From contig NZ_QLLC01000002.1 in NCBI RefSeq assembly GCF_003350205.1, positions 1 to 64,000 on the forward strand: a stretch of 64,000 nucleotides of DNA. The letters are read 5' to 3'. The notes beneath the pieces are model-generated. The model had not been told where the DNA came from, did no database searches, and saw nothing but the letters and a program-made list of their open reading frames with translations. This DNA is from Brevundimonas bullata. GTDB lineage: Bacteria; Pseudomonadota; Alphaproteobacteria; Caulobacterales; Caulobacteraceae. This document shows, piece after piece, positions 32,520 through 39,834 of the stretch. Positions within the stretch are counted from its first letter, which is position 1, and the number at the start of each line of letters is the position of its first letter. The position numbers and the translations under genes were made by a program.

Positions 32520-32935
32520 GGGGTGACTCCTTGGGAAGCGGCGGCGGGCGAACCCGCCAGGTCGGACAGGATGGGGCAGTCGGGGCGGTCGTCGCCGGCG
32601 CAGCAGCGCGACAGGTCGCGCAGGGCGTCGGCCATGGCCTGCATCTCCTTGATGCGGGCGTCGAGGTCGGCGACGTGCTTTTCGGCCATGGCCTTGACCT
32701 CGCGGCTGGGCCGGTTGCGGTCGCGCCACAGGGACAGCAGGCGGCTGATCTCCTCGACCGAGAAGCCCAGACTGCGGGCGCGGCGGATGAAGCGCAGGTC
32801 GTTCAGGTCGCGCTCGCTGAAGTCGCGATAGTTGCTCTCGGTCCGCTCGGACGGTCGGATCAGGCCGACGGATTCGTAGTAGCGGATCATCTTGGCCGAG
32901 ACGCCGGTGGCGAGGGAGGCCTTGCCGATGTTCAT
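32516..32935 (-). CDS. cueR: Copper-responsive regulator CueR (MerR family)
   Basis: A 139-residue MerR-type activator. The winged-helix N-terminus reads [20 protein letters not shown] and [19 protein letters not shown] long dimerisation helix ([20 protein letters not shown]) follows, and the C-terminal metal loop has Cys112-x7-Cys120 (CAGDDRPDC), the same positions as E. coli CueR and diagnostic of Cu(I)/Ag/Au sensing. Its start overlaps the stop of the broken copper ATPase gene. It would act on the 19-bp-spaced promoter at 33685-33715 and thereby control its own operon. Confidence 0.95.
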   Translation of the reverse strand: MNIGKASLATGVSAKMIRYYESVGLIRPSERTESNYRDFSERDLNDLRFIRRARSLGFSVEEISRLLSLWRDRNRPSREVKAMAEKHVADLDARIKEMQAMADALRDLSRCCAGDDRPDCPILSDLAGSPAAASQGVTP

Positions 32936-33652
32936 TGGGCGGCTCCTTCGAAGCGCGGCTTAAAGGCGCGCAGGCGCAGGGCGTTCAACACGACGCTGAC
33001 GCTGGACAGGGCCATGGCGCCGGCCGCCAGCATGGGCGACAGCATGTAGCCGAAGGCCGGGTAGAGGACGCCCGCCGCGACCGGGATGAGCAGGACGTTG
33101 TAGCCGAAGGCCCAGGCCAGGTTCTGGCGGATATTGCTCATGGTGGCGCGCGACAGGCCGATGGCGCTGACCGCGCCGCGCGGACGGCAGCAGGCCGGGG
33201 ACGAAGAGGACGAAGCTGGTCAGGACGAAGCTGACCAGGCGCCAGGTCTGCACGTCTATGGTTTCGGCGAGCCAGTGATGCATGCCGGGGAGAAAGTGCG
33301 AGCCCATCTCCAGCACGAACAGGGGCAGGGTCGCCACGCCCGCGATCAGGACGGCGCGGCCCAGGTTGCGGATCTCGGCGGCGCGGGCGGCCTGTTCGCG
33401 GTCGCCCGCGTCGGCGTCGCCTTGTTCCGGGTGTTCCAGCCCATAGCCCGCCTGCTGCACGGCGGCGGCCAGATCGCGGAAGGACACAGCGCCGGAGAGG
33501 AAGCGGACGGTAGCCCGCTCGGCGGCCAGGTTGACGTTGGCTTCGGTCACGCCGGGCACGGCGCGAATGGCCTTCTCGACCCGGCCGACACAGCTGGCGC
33601 AGGTCATGCCGAGGACCGGCAGGTCGAGGATTTTCAGGGAGGCGGCGGACAT
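32932..33652 (-). pseudogene. copA: Copper-exporting P-type ATPase, internally deleted remnant
   Basis: Only the two ends of a CopA-type ATPase remain. The N-terminal piece (from 33652) has one HMA domain (VLGMTCASCVGRVEKAIRAV) and the first membrane helices ending [14 protein letters not shown] near 33191. The C-terminal piece (from about 33177) resumes at [19 protein letters not shown] and continues through the last helices to the stop. Roughly 500 residues, including the actuator, the DKTGT phosphorylation site, the CPC-type helix and the ATP-binding domain, are missing. The two pieces are in different frames. It cannot transport copper. Its promoter and downstream genes look intact. Confidence 0.88.
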
Positions 33653-33684
33653 CGGCGGAGCCTTTCGTCGTTTACAGCCTGATC

Positions 33685-33715
33685 CTTCTAAACCTTCCCG
33701 TCATGGGAAGGTCAA
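33685..33715 (-). promoter_or_regulatory. CueR-type promoter and operator
   Basis: On the minus strand, -35 TTGACC (33710-33715) and -10 TAGAAG (33685-33690) are separated by exactly 19 bp, the unusual spacing of MerR-controlled promoters. Between them lies ACCTTCC-N7-GGAAGGT (33692-33712), the CueR recognition dyad. It drives the copA-remnant/cueR/HMA/DUF411 operon, whose first start is 33652. Confidence 0.9.
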
Positions 33716-33867
33716 TGCCTCAAAAAGCGAGGCGACGATCCCGCTCGTGCTCGGCGTAATAGTCTAGGCGCGTCTGTGCCGTCCTGTCGCAAGGGGCGTC
33801 GCGCCGAGCCGCGTAATAGCAGTGAAGCCCGCGTCGAAATCGTCAGGCGCGGTACGGTACAAGAAGG

Positions 33868-35631
33868 ATGATCCCCCCTATGTCGAGCATGGCTCTCGAT
33901 CGCAGGTCCCTGTTGCGCGGCGCGGCTGCGGGCGGCGGGCTGCTCGGCCTTTCGGGCCTGATGCCGGCCTGGGCGCAGACGGGGTCGCCGGGTCTGCGGG
34001 CCGATCTGCCGACGCTGACGGGGCCGAATATCGACCTGACGGTGGGCCATTCCAACTTCACCGTCGGCGGGCGCACTGGCCACGCCTTCACCGTCAACGG
34101 CCTGCTGCCCGCGCCCCTGCTGCGGATGCGCGAGAGCCAGAACGTTCGCCTGTCGGTGACCAATACTCTGGACGAGGACACCTCGATCCACTGGCACGGC
34201 CTGTTGCTGCCGTTCCAGATGGACGGGGTGCCCGGGATCAGCTTCCCCGGCATCAAGCCGCGCGAGACCTTTGTCTATGAGTTCCCGATCAGGCAGTCGG
34301 GCACATACTGGTATCACAGCCATTCGGGGATGCAGGAGGCTATGGGCCACTATGGCCCCATCGTCATCGACCCGGCGGGCGTCGATCCCGTCGGTTATGA
34401 CCGCGAGCACGTGCTGGTCCTGTCGGACTGGAGCTTCCTGCATCCGCACGAAATCCTGGCCAAGCTGAAGAAGAGCCCCGGCTACTTCAACATGCAGAAA
34501 ACGACGCTGGCGGGCCTGCTGGACGGATCGGACGGCATGGATCTGGTCGAGCGTCGAATGTGGGCGGGGATGCGAATGGACCCGCGCGACATCCTCGACG
34601 TCAACGGCACGACCTATACCTATCTGATCAACGGCCATGGGCCGGAGGAGAACTGGACCGGCCTGTTCCGGCCCGGCGAGCGGGTGCGGCTGCGCCTCAT
34701 CAACGCCTCGGCCATGTCGATCTTCAACGTCCGCATTCCGGGACTGGCCATGACCGTGGTCCAAGCCGACGGCGAGCATGTGCGTCCGGTCGAGGTGGAC
34801 GAGTTCCAGATCTCGGTGGCCGAGACCTATGACGTCATCGTGCGTCCGACCGAGGACCGCGCCTACACCATCGTGTCGGAAGCTATCGACCGTTCGGGCA
34901 TGGGCCGCGCCACCCTGGCGCCGCGTCTGGGGATGACGGCGGAGGTCCCGCCGCTGCGCAAGGTTCCGAACCTGACCATGGCCGATATGGGGATGGGCGG
35001 GATGGATCATGGAGCGATGGATCACTCAGGCCACGGCGGCGCCGCCGCCGCGCCGATGGACCACGGCGCCATGAGCATGCGTGACCCCAACAACGCCCCC
35101 GCCGACATGGCGGTCGGCGTCGGTGTGGACATGGTCTCGCCCGCCCCGGCCAACCGACTGGGCGAACGGCCGCAGGGGCTTCAGGACGTCGATCACCGGG
35201 TGCTGGTCTATACCGACCTGCGCGCGCTGGAGCCGAACAGGGACACGCGTCCGCCGTCGCGTTCGATGGAAATCCACCTGACCGGAAACATGGAACGCTT
35301 CATGTGGGGCTTTGACGGGCGCAAGTTCTCGGAGCTGGTCGAGCCGATCCGCTTTGAGCTGAACGAGCGGGTGCGTGTGACGCTGGTCAACGACACCATG
35401 ATGGCGCACCCGATCCACCTGCACGGCCACTTCTTCGAGCTGGTCAACGGCCACGACGGGCATCAGCCGCTGAAGCACACGGTGAATGTGGCGCCGGGCT
35501 CCAAGGTGACGTTCGACCTGACCGCCGACGCGCCGGGCGACTGGGCCTTCCACTGCCATCTGCTGATGCACATGCATGCGGGGATGTTCAACGTCGTCAC
35601 GGTTCGTCCGCTGGAAGGAGCCGCCCGATGA
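33868..35631 (+). CDS. pcoA: Copper-resistance multicopper oxidase (PcoA/CopA type)
   Basis: A 587-residue Tat-exported oxidase thought to oxidise or bind periplasmic Cu(I). The twin-arginine leader is LDRRSLLRGAAAGGG, cleaved after a WAQ-type site. Copper sites are visible in HWHGLLLPFQMDG, YWYHSHSGMQE, the C-terminal HPIHLHGHFFEL and HCHLLMHMHAGMF. A Met/His-rich insert (MADMGMGGMDHGAMDHSG and PMDHGAMSM) lies around residue 370-405. Starts at 33868, 33880 and 33889 all keep the Tat motif. Its stop overlaps the start of pcoB (ATGA), so the two form an operon, divergent from the CueR operon. Confidence 0.96.
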   Translation: MIPPMSSMALDRRSLLRGAAAGGGLLGLSGLMPAWAQTGSPGLRADLPTLTGPNIDLTVGHSNFTVGGRTGHAFTVNGLLPAPLLRMRESQNVRLSVTNTLDEDTSIHWHGLLLPFQMDGVPGISFPGIKPRETFVYEFPIRQSGTYWYHSHSGMQEAMGHYGPIVIDPAGVDPVGYDREHVLVLSDWSFLHPHEILAKLKKSPGYFNMQKTTLAGLLDGSDGMDLVERRMWAGMRMDPRDILDVNGTTYTYLINGHGPEENWTGLFRPGERVRLRLINASAMSIFNVRIPGLAMTVVQADGEHVRPVEVDEFQISVAETYDVIVRPTEDRAYTIVSEAIDRSGMGRATLAPRLGMTAEVPPLRKVPNLTMADMGMGGMDHGAMDHSGHGGAAAAPMDHGAMSMRDPNNAPADMAVGVGVDMVSPAPANRLGERPQGLQDVDHRVLVYTDLRALEPNRDTRPPSRSMEIHLTGNMERFMWGFDGRKFSELVEPIRFELNERVRVTLVNDTMMAHPIHLHGHFFELVNGHDGHQPLKHTVNVAPGSKVTFDLTADAPGDWAFHCHLLMHMHAGMFNVVTVRPLEGAAR

Positions 35632-36914
35632 GCCGCGCCCTGTTCGCCGCCGTCGCGGTTCTTCCCCTGATGCTGGCCGCCGGTTCCGCCCTGGCCCAGA
35701 CGCACGGCGGGCATGCAGGCCACGGCGCCCATGCGGCGCCCGCCCGTCCGCCGCAGGCACGCCCGAGACTCGCGCCCAAACCCAAACCACCCGCCGCCGC
35801 GCCTCGGCCTGCTGCGCCTGCGGCACCGATGGCGGCGGACCCGCACGCGGGTCATGACATGAGCGGTCATGCCGGACACGGCGCCCAACCGGCTCCGGTC
35901 GATCCTCATGCGAGTCACGCGACGAGCGCCGCTCCGGCGGCTGCGACCGACCCGCACGCCGGGCATGACATGAGCGGGATGCAGACGGCCCCCGCCGCCG
36001 ACCCTCATGCCGGTCACAACATGGCCCCGGCGGCTGATCCTCACGCGGGTCACGATATGGGCCAGACCCCGGCGGCGGACCCCCACGCAGGTCATGACAT
36101 GTCGGCCATGGCAGGCGGTGCGCCCAACATCCCGACCAGTGCGGACGCGGTCGGCGGCCGCATGGTCGAGACGCCGCCGCCCGCCGCCGCCCGCGCTACG
36201 CCGGCCCATGCGGCGGACCTGCTGTTCGATCCCGCCGTCATGGCGGCGGCGCGCAAGCAGTTGCTGGCCGAGAACGGCGACGTGCGCACCACGGGGGTCC
36301 TGATCGACACGCTCGAAGCCAGCTTCGGCGACGACGAGGAAGGCTACAGCTGGAACGCCCAGGGCTGGACCGGCGGCGACATCAACCGCTTCTGGTGGAA
36401 GACTGAAGGCGAGGGCGCCTTCGACGGCAAGCTGCACGACGCCGAGGTCCAGGCCCTCTATAGCCGCGCCGTCGCCCCCTTCTGGGACGTGCAGGCCGGT
36501 GTGCGCCAGGACTTCCGGCCCGACGGCGACGACACGACCCATTTGACGCTCGGCGTCCAGGGCGTCGCGCCCTACTGGTTCGAGGTGAGCGCCGCTGCGT
36601 TTCTATCGACCGATGGCGACCTGACCGCGCGCGCCGAGGCCGAATACGACCAGCGCCTGACCCAGAAGTGGATTCTGCAGCCGGCGGTCGAAGTCGCCCT
36701 GTCGGCCAGCGATATTCCTCAGCTGGAGATGGGGTCGGGCCTGACCTCGGTCACGGCGGGGCTGCGCCTGCGCTATGAAATCCGCAAGGAATTCGCCCCC
36801 TACGTCGGCGTGGAGTGGAGCCGGTCGTTCGGCGACACCGCCGACTACGCTAAGGCGCGCGGCGACGACGTGGAGGCGACGCGCTTCGTGGTCGGGATCA
36901 AGGCCTGGTTCTGA
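35628..36914 (+). CDS. pcoB: Outer-membrane copper-resistance protein (PcoB/CopB type)
   Basis: A 428-residue outer-membrane protein. The signal peptide (LFAAVAVLPLMLAAGSALA) is followed by a long His/Met/Ala/Pro-rich region with six DPHA(G/S)H units (35838-36101), then the CopB beta-barrel starting near TTGVLIDTLEASFGDDEEGY and including GWTGGDINRFWWKTEGEG, PFWDVQAGVRQDF and the closing strand ATRFVVGIKAWF. The repeat region is well suited to copper sequestration. CopB is normally coupled with the oxidase just upstream, as here. Length is greater than many homologues because of the repeats. Confidence 0.95.
   Translation: MSRALFAAVAVLPLMLAAGSALAQTHGGHAGHGAHAAPARPPQARPRLAPKPKPPAAAPRPAAPAAPMAADPHAGHDMSGHAGHGAQPAPVDPHASHATSAAPAAATDPHAGHDMSGMQTAPAADPHAGHNMAPAADPHAGHDMGQTPAADPHAGHDMSAMAGGAPNIPTSADAVGGRMVETPPPAAARATPAHAADLLFDPAVMAAARKQLLAENGDVRTTGVLIDTLEASFGDDEEGYSWNAQGWTGGDINRFWWKTEGEGAFDGKLHDAEVQALYSRAVAPFWDVQAGVRQDFRPDGDDTTHLTLGVQGVAPYWFEVSAAAFLSTDGDLTARAEAEYDQRLTQKWILQPAVEVALSASDIPQLEMGSGLTSVTAGLRLRYEIRKEFAPYVGVEWSRSFGDTADYAKARGDDVEATRFVVGIKAWF
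35838..36101 (+). repeat. Six DPHAGHDM-type coding repeats in pcoB
   Basis: Six units of Asp-Pro-His-Ala-(Gly/Ser)-His followed usually by Asp-Met occur in 264 bp, at irregular spacing of roughly 10 to 20 codons. Each supplies two His and often one Met, ligands suited to Cu(I)/Cu(II). DNA-level similarity is imperfect, so the repeats are not very recent. Confidence 0.85.
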
Positions 36915-36990
36915 TGACGAACCAGGCGGTGCGGCGGATGGGCGCGTACGGCGATCAAGGTCGTGCGAACCGTTCGCGTTGTGCTATCTG

Positions 36991-37355
36991 ATGCCCATGG
37001 CCAAGGGTGGATTCAGGACAATGGTGTTGGGGGCGCTTCTGGCGCTCGTCATCACCATGTTCGGTCTCGTGCCCGTCGCCGACGCTGCGGTCTGTGGCCC
37101 TGAGCTGCCGCATGATGTGGCGACGGCTGATGGGCTGTCGTCGAAGTCCACGATGCGGATACGGACGACCACACGGGTCCGGATGGGGGTGCGGCTTGCG
37201 CCCACGGCCATTGCCACCATGCGGCCAACGCCCTGATTCCCTTCCTGGAAACGCCTGCTGCGGCCTTTTCAGGCGTTGCGCGACTGTCTCCCCTGCCGAG
37301 CGACCTGCTGACGTCGCGCGTGCCCGGCGGACTGGAACGCCCTCCCCGAAGCTGA
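36991..37355 (+). pseudogene. Frameshifted His-rich metal-binding leader gene upstream of czcC
   Basis: The first frame (from ATG 36991) encodes a signal peptide (LGALLALVITMFGLVPVADA) and CGPELPHDVATADGL, then becomes a basic non-protein-like string. From about 37128 a different frame carries DDHTGPDGGAACAHGHCHH, a hydrophobic segment, and the ending VPGGLERPPRS before TGA at 37353. Small exported proteins with exactly this order (leader, Cys, AHGHCHH, GLERPPR tail) precede czcCBA genes in related bacteria. A shift of one base near 37128-37140 would join the halves. Either a real mutation or a sequence error could explain it. Confidence 0.6.
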
Positions 37356-37409
37356 GCGGACGCCGCGCCGATGGGCGCGTCTTCTTGTCAGTCATTCGGG
37401 ATATGAACC

Positions 37410-38663
37410 ATGTCTTCCCTGAAACGCCGGGGGCCGCTTGCGGTCGTCGGCTGCGCCCTGGCCGCCTGCGCGGTCTGGGACGTCGGTCCCGTCCGGGCCG
37501 ACCCCGCGCCTGCCTATGAAATCCTGCTGGAGCGGATAGGGCGGAACGCCCCTGCCCAGGTCGAGGCCGACGCCCTGCTGGAGGCCGCCGAGGCGCGCCT
37601 CCGCCAAGCCGGCGTCCGCGCCAATCCAGAGCTGGCCCTGCGCGCCGACGGCGTTCTGGGCGGCAAGCCCTATGCCGGATGGGGCGAAGCCGAGATCAGT
37701 CTCGACCTCACCCAGAACCTGGAACTGGGCGGGCGTCGCGGCGCCCGCGTCGATGTGGCCCGCGCCGAGGTCGGGGTCAGCGCCCTGCGCCGCGAACAGG
37801 CGGGGATCGACACGGTCGCCCGTCTGGCCCTGACCTATGCCGAGGCGGAGGCGGCCGAGCGCCGTTTCACTCTGGCCGAGGACGCCCTGACCCTGGCCGT
37901 GGCTGACGCCCGCGCCGCCCTGGTGCTGGTGGAGGAGGGGCGCGAACCGCTGCTGCGCGGCATCCAAGCCGAAACCGAGGCGGCCATGGCGCGGGCGGCG
38001 GTTGAGGATGCCCGCGCCGAACGTGACGTGGCCTTCGCCCGACTGACCGCCGAGGCCATGCTGCCGACGCCAGTGACGTCGGTAGAGGCCGGGGTGCTGG
38101 ACCGGACCTCGCCGGCGGCGCCCGACGCCGCGGCTTCGCTGGCGGTGCGGGTGGCCGAGGCTGAAGCCGAGGCGGCTGAGCGTCGCATCGGACGCGAACG
38201 GGCCGAGGCCCGACCCAATGTCAGCGCCTCGCTGGGCGTGACCCGCTATCAGGCTGAGGACGCCACAGCCCTGACCGTGGGCCTGTCCATGCCACTGCCT
38301 CTGTTCGACCGGAACCGGGGCAATATCGACGCGGCGCGGGCCGAGCATCGCGCCGCCGAGGCGCGGGTGGCGGGGGCGCGGCTGGCCGACGCCGCCGACC
38401 GCAGCGCGGCCCTGGCGCGGCTTCGCGCCTCGGCCAGTCGGGTCGCGGCGGGCGACATGGGCGTGGCCTCGGCCGAGGAGGCCTACCGCCTGTCGCGGCT
38501 GGGGTTCGAGGCGGGGCGGATATCCCAGTTGGAGCTGCGCTCGACCCGCGTGGCCCTGATCTCGGCGCGCGACGCCGCGGTCGAAGCCCGTCTGGCGCGG
38601 GTGCGCGCCGAAATCGAACTGGCGCGCCTGCAAGGCCGCGCCCCCTTTGAAGGAGGTCGCTGA
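37410..38663 (+). CDS. czcC: TolC-family outer-membrane channel (CzcC type)
   Basis: A 417-residue outer-membrane component of a heavy-metal RND efflux system. After a leader containing LAACAVWDVGPVRA, the protein shows the repeated helical barrel of CzcC/CusC: EILLERIGRNAPAQVEADAL, VRANPELALRADGVLG, ISLDLTQNLELGGRRGARVD, and in the second half VGLSMPLPLFDRNRGNIDAA and LGFEAGRISQLELRSTRVAL. Its stop overlaps the czcB start (TGATG). It forms the channel through which metal ions leave the cell. Confidence 0.93.
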   Translation: MSSLKRRGPLAVVGCALAACAVWDVGPVRADPAPAYEILLERIGRNAPAQVEADALLEAAEARLRQAGVRANPELALRADGVLGGKPYAGWGEAEISLDLTQNLELGGRRGARVDVARAEVGVSALRREQAGIDTVARLALTYAEAEAAERRFTLAEDALTLAVADARAALVLVEEGREPLLRGIQAETEAAMARAAVEDARAERDVAFARLTAEAMLPTPVTSVEAGVLDRTSPAAPDAAASLAVRVAEAEAEAAERRIGRERAEARPNVSASLGVTRYQAEDATALTVGLSMPLPLFDRNRGNIDAARAEHRAAEARVAGARLADAADRSAALARLRASASRVAAGDMGVASAEEAYRLSRLGFEAGRISQLELRSTRVALISARDAAVEARLARVRAEIELARLQGRAPFEGGR

Positions 38664-39823
38664 TGCGTCCGTTCCAGACTTATCGCGCCCGGCTGCTGGC
38701 CGGCGCCGCTGTCGCCGTTCTCGCCCTGGGCGGGGCCGTCTTCCTGCTGACCCGCGAGGGGACGGAGCCGGCGGTCGCCGAAGCCGCCGAGGCGGAGGTA
38801 GCGCCCGAGGCGCCCGAAGGCGTCGTCCTGCTGACCGCCCAACAGATCCAGGCTTCGGGCATTTCCGTCGTGGCGGTCGGACAGGGCGGCGGCGGCGAAG
38901 TGCGTCTGTCCGGTCGGGTCGAGCCGATGATCGACGCCCGCGCGGCGGTCGCGGCCCCGGTCGGCGGGCGCGTCGAGCGGGTTCTGGTTGCGCCGGGACA
39001 GGCGGTGCGCGCCGGTCAGGTTCTGGCCGTCGTGGTTAGCGGCGACGCAGCCGTCATCCGCGCTGACGCCGACGCGGCCTCCGCCTCGGCTGACGCGGCC
39101 CGCAGCGCCTATCAGCGCGACCGCCGACTGGCCGAGCAGGGCGTGGTGGCGCGTCAGGACGTCGAGACGGCCCACGCCCGCTACGTCGGGGCGGAAGCCG
39201 CCGAGCGCGCCGCGCGGGCGCGGGCCGCCGCCAGCGGGGCGCCGAATGCATCTGGTCGCCTGAGCGTGACGACGCCGATTTCGGGCGTGGTGACCTCGGT
39301 TCTGGTCGGCCCCGGCGGCTTTGCAGCCCAGGGCGGAGTCGTGGCCGAGGTGGCCGATCCGGCCCGGGTCGAACTGGTCTTTCACGCCCCGCCTCTGGCC
39401 GCGGCCCAGGTGCGGCTCGGCCAGAGCTTGCGAGCCCAGGGACCGGCCGGAGAGTTCGACGCTGTGGTCATCGGCGTGGCGGCAGGGGCGGGCGGCGAAA
39501 GCGGCGCCACGGTCATTCGCGCGCGTCCGGTCGAGGGTCAGGCGCCGCCGGCGGGGGCGTCTGTTGCGGGCGTGCTGACGATGGCGGGGGCGTCGGACGG
39601 GCTGACCGTGCCGACCGAGGCGGTGCAGACCATGGAGGGGACCGCCGTGGTCTTCGTCCAGGTCGAGGGCGGCTTTCGGGCCGCGCCGGTGCTGACCGGG
39701 CGTCAAGCCGGGGGGTGGACTGAAATCCTGCGCGGGCTGGACGGCGACGAACGGATCGCCGCTGCCGGGGCCTTTCTGCTGAAGGCCCAACTGGGTTTCG
39801 GCGACGCCGACCACGGCCACTAG
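38663..39823 (+). CDS. czcB: RND efflux periplasmic adaptor (CzcB type)
   Basis: A 386-residue membrane-fusion protein. It has an N-terminal anchor (AGAAVAVLALGGAVFLL), the lipoyl-like half motif RVEPMIDARAAVAAPVGGRV with the partner SVTTPISGVVTSVLVGPGGF, an alpha-hairpin (ADAASASADAARSAYQRDRR, EQGVVARQDVETAHARYVGA), and a membrane-proximal domain near AVVFVQVEGGFRAAPVLTGR. It links the inner-membrane pump CzcA to CzcC. Spacing of 11 bp to czcA supports one operon. Confidence 0.94.
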   Translation: MRPFQTYRARLLAGAAVAVLALGGAVFLLTREGTEPAVAEAAEAEVAPEAPEGVVLLTAQQIQASGISVVAVGQGGGGEVRLSGRVEPMIDARAAVAAPVGGRVERVLVAPGQAVRAGQVLAVVVSGDAAVIRADADAASASADAARSAYQRDRRLAEQGVVARQDVETAHARYVGAEAAERAARARAAASGAPNASGRLSVTTPISGVVTSVLVGPGGFAAQGGVVAEVADPARVELVFHAPPLAAAQVRLGQSLRAQGPAGEFDAVVIGVAAGAGGESGATVIRARPVEGQAPPAGASVAGVLTMAGASDGLTVPTEAVQTMEGTAVVFVQVEGGFRAAPVLTGRQAGGWTEILRGLDGDERIAAAGAFLLKAQLGFGDADHGH

Positions 39824-39834
39824 GGGAAGGTCTG

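Noticed and set aside
32932..33652. Programmed frameshift producing a functional short copper transporter
   Set aside because: Even in one frame the product would lack phosphorylation, actuator and ATP-binding domains; a deletion is the simpler reading.
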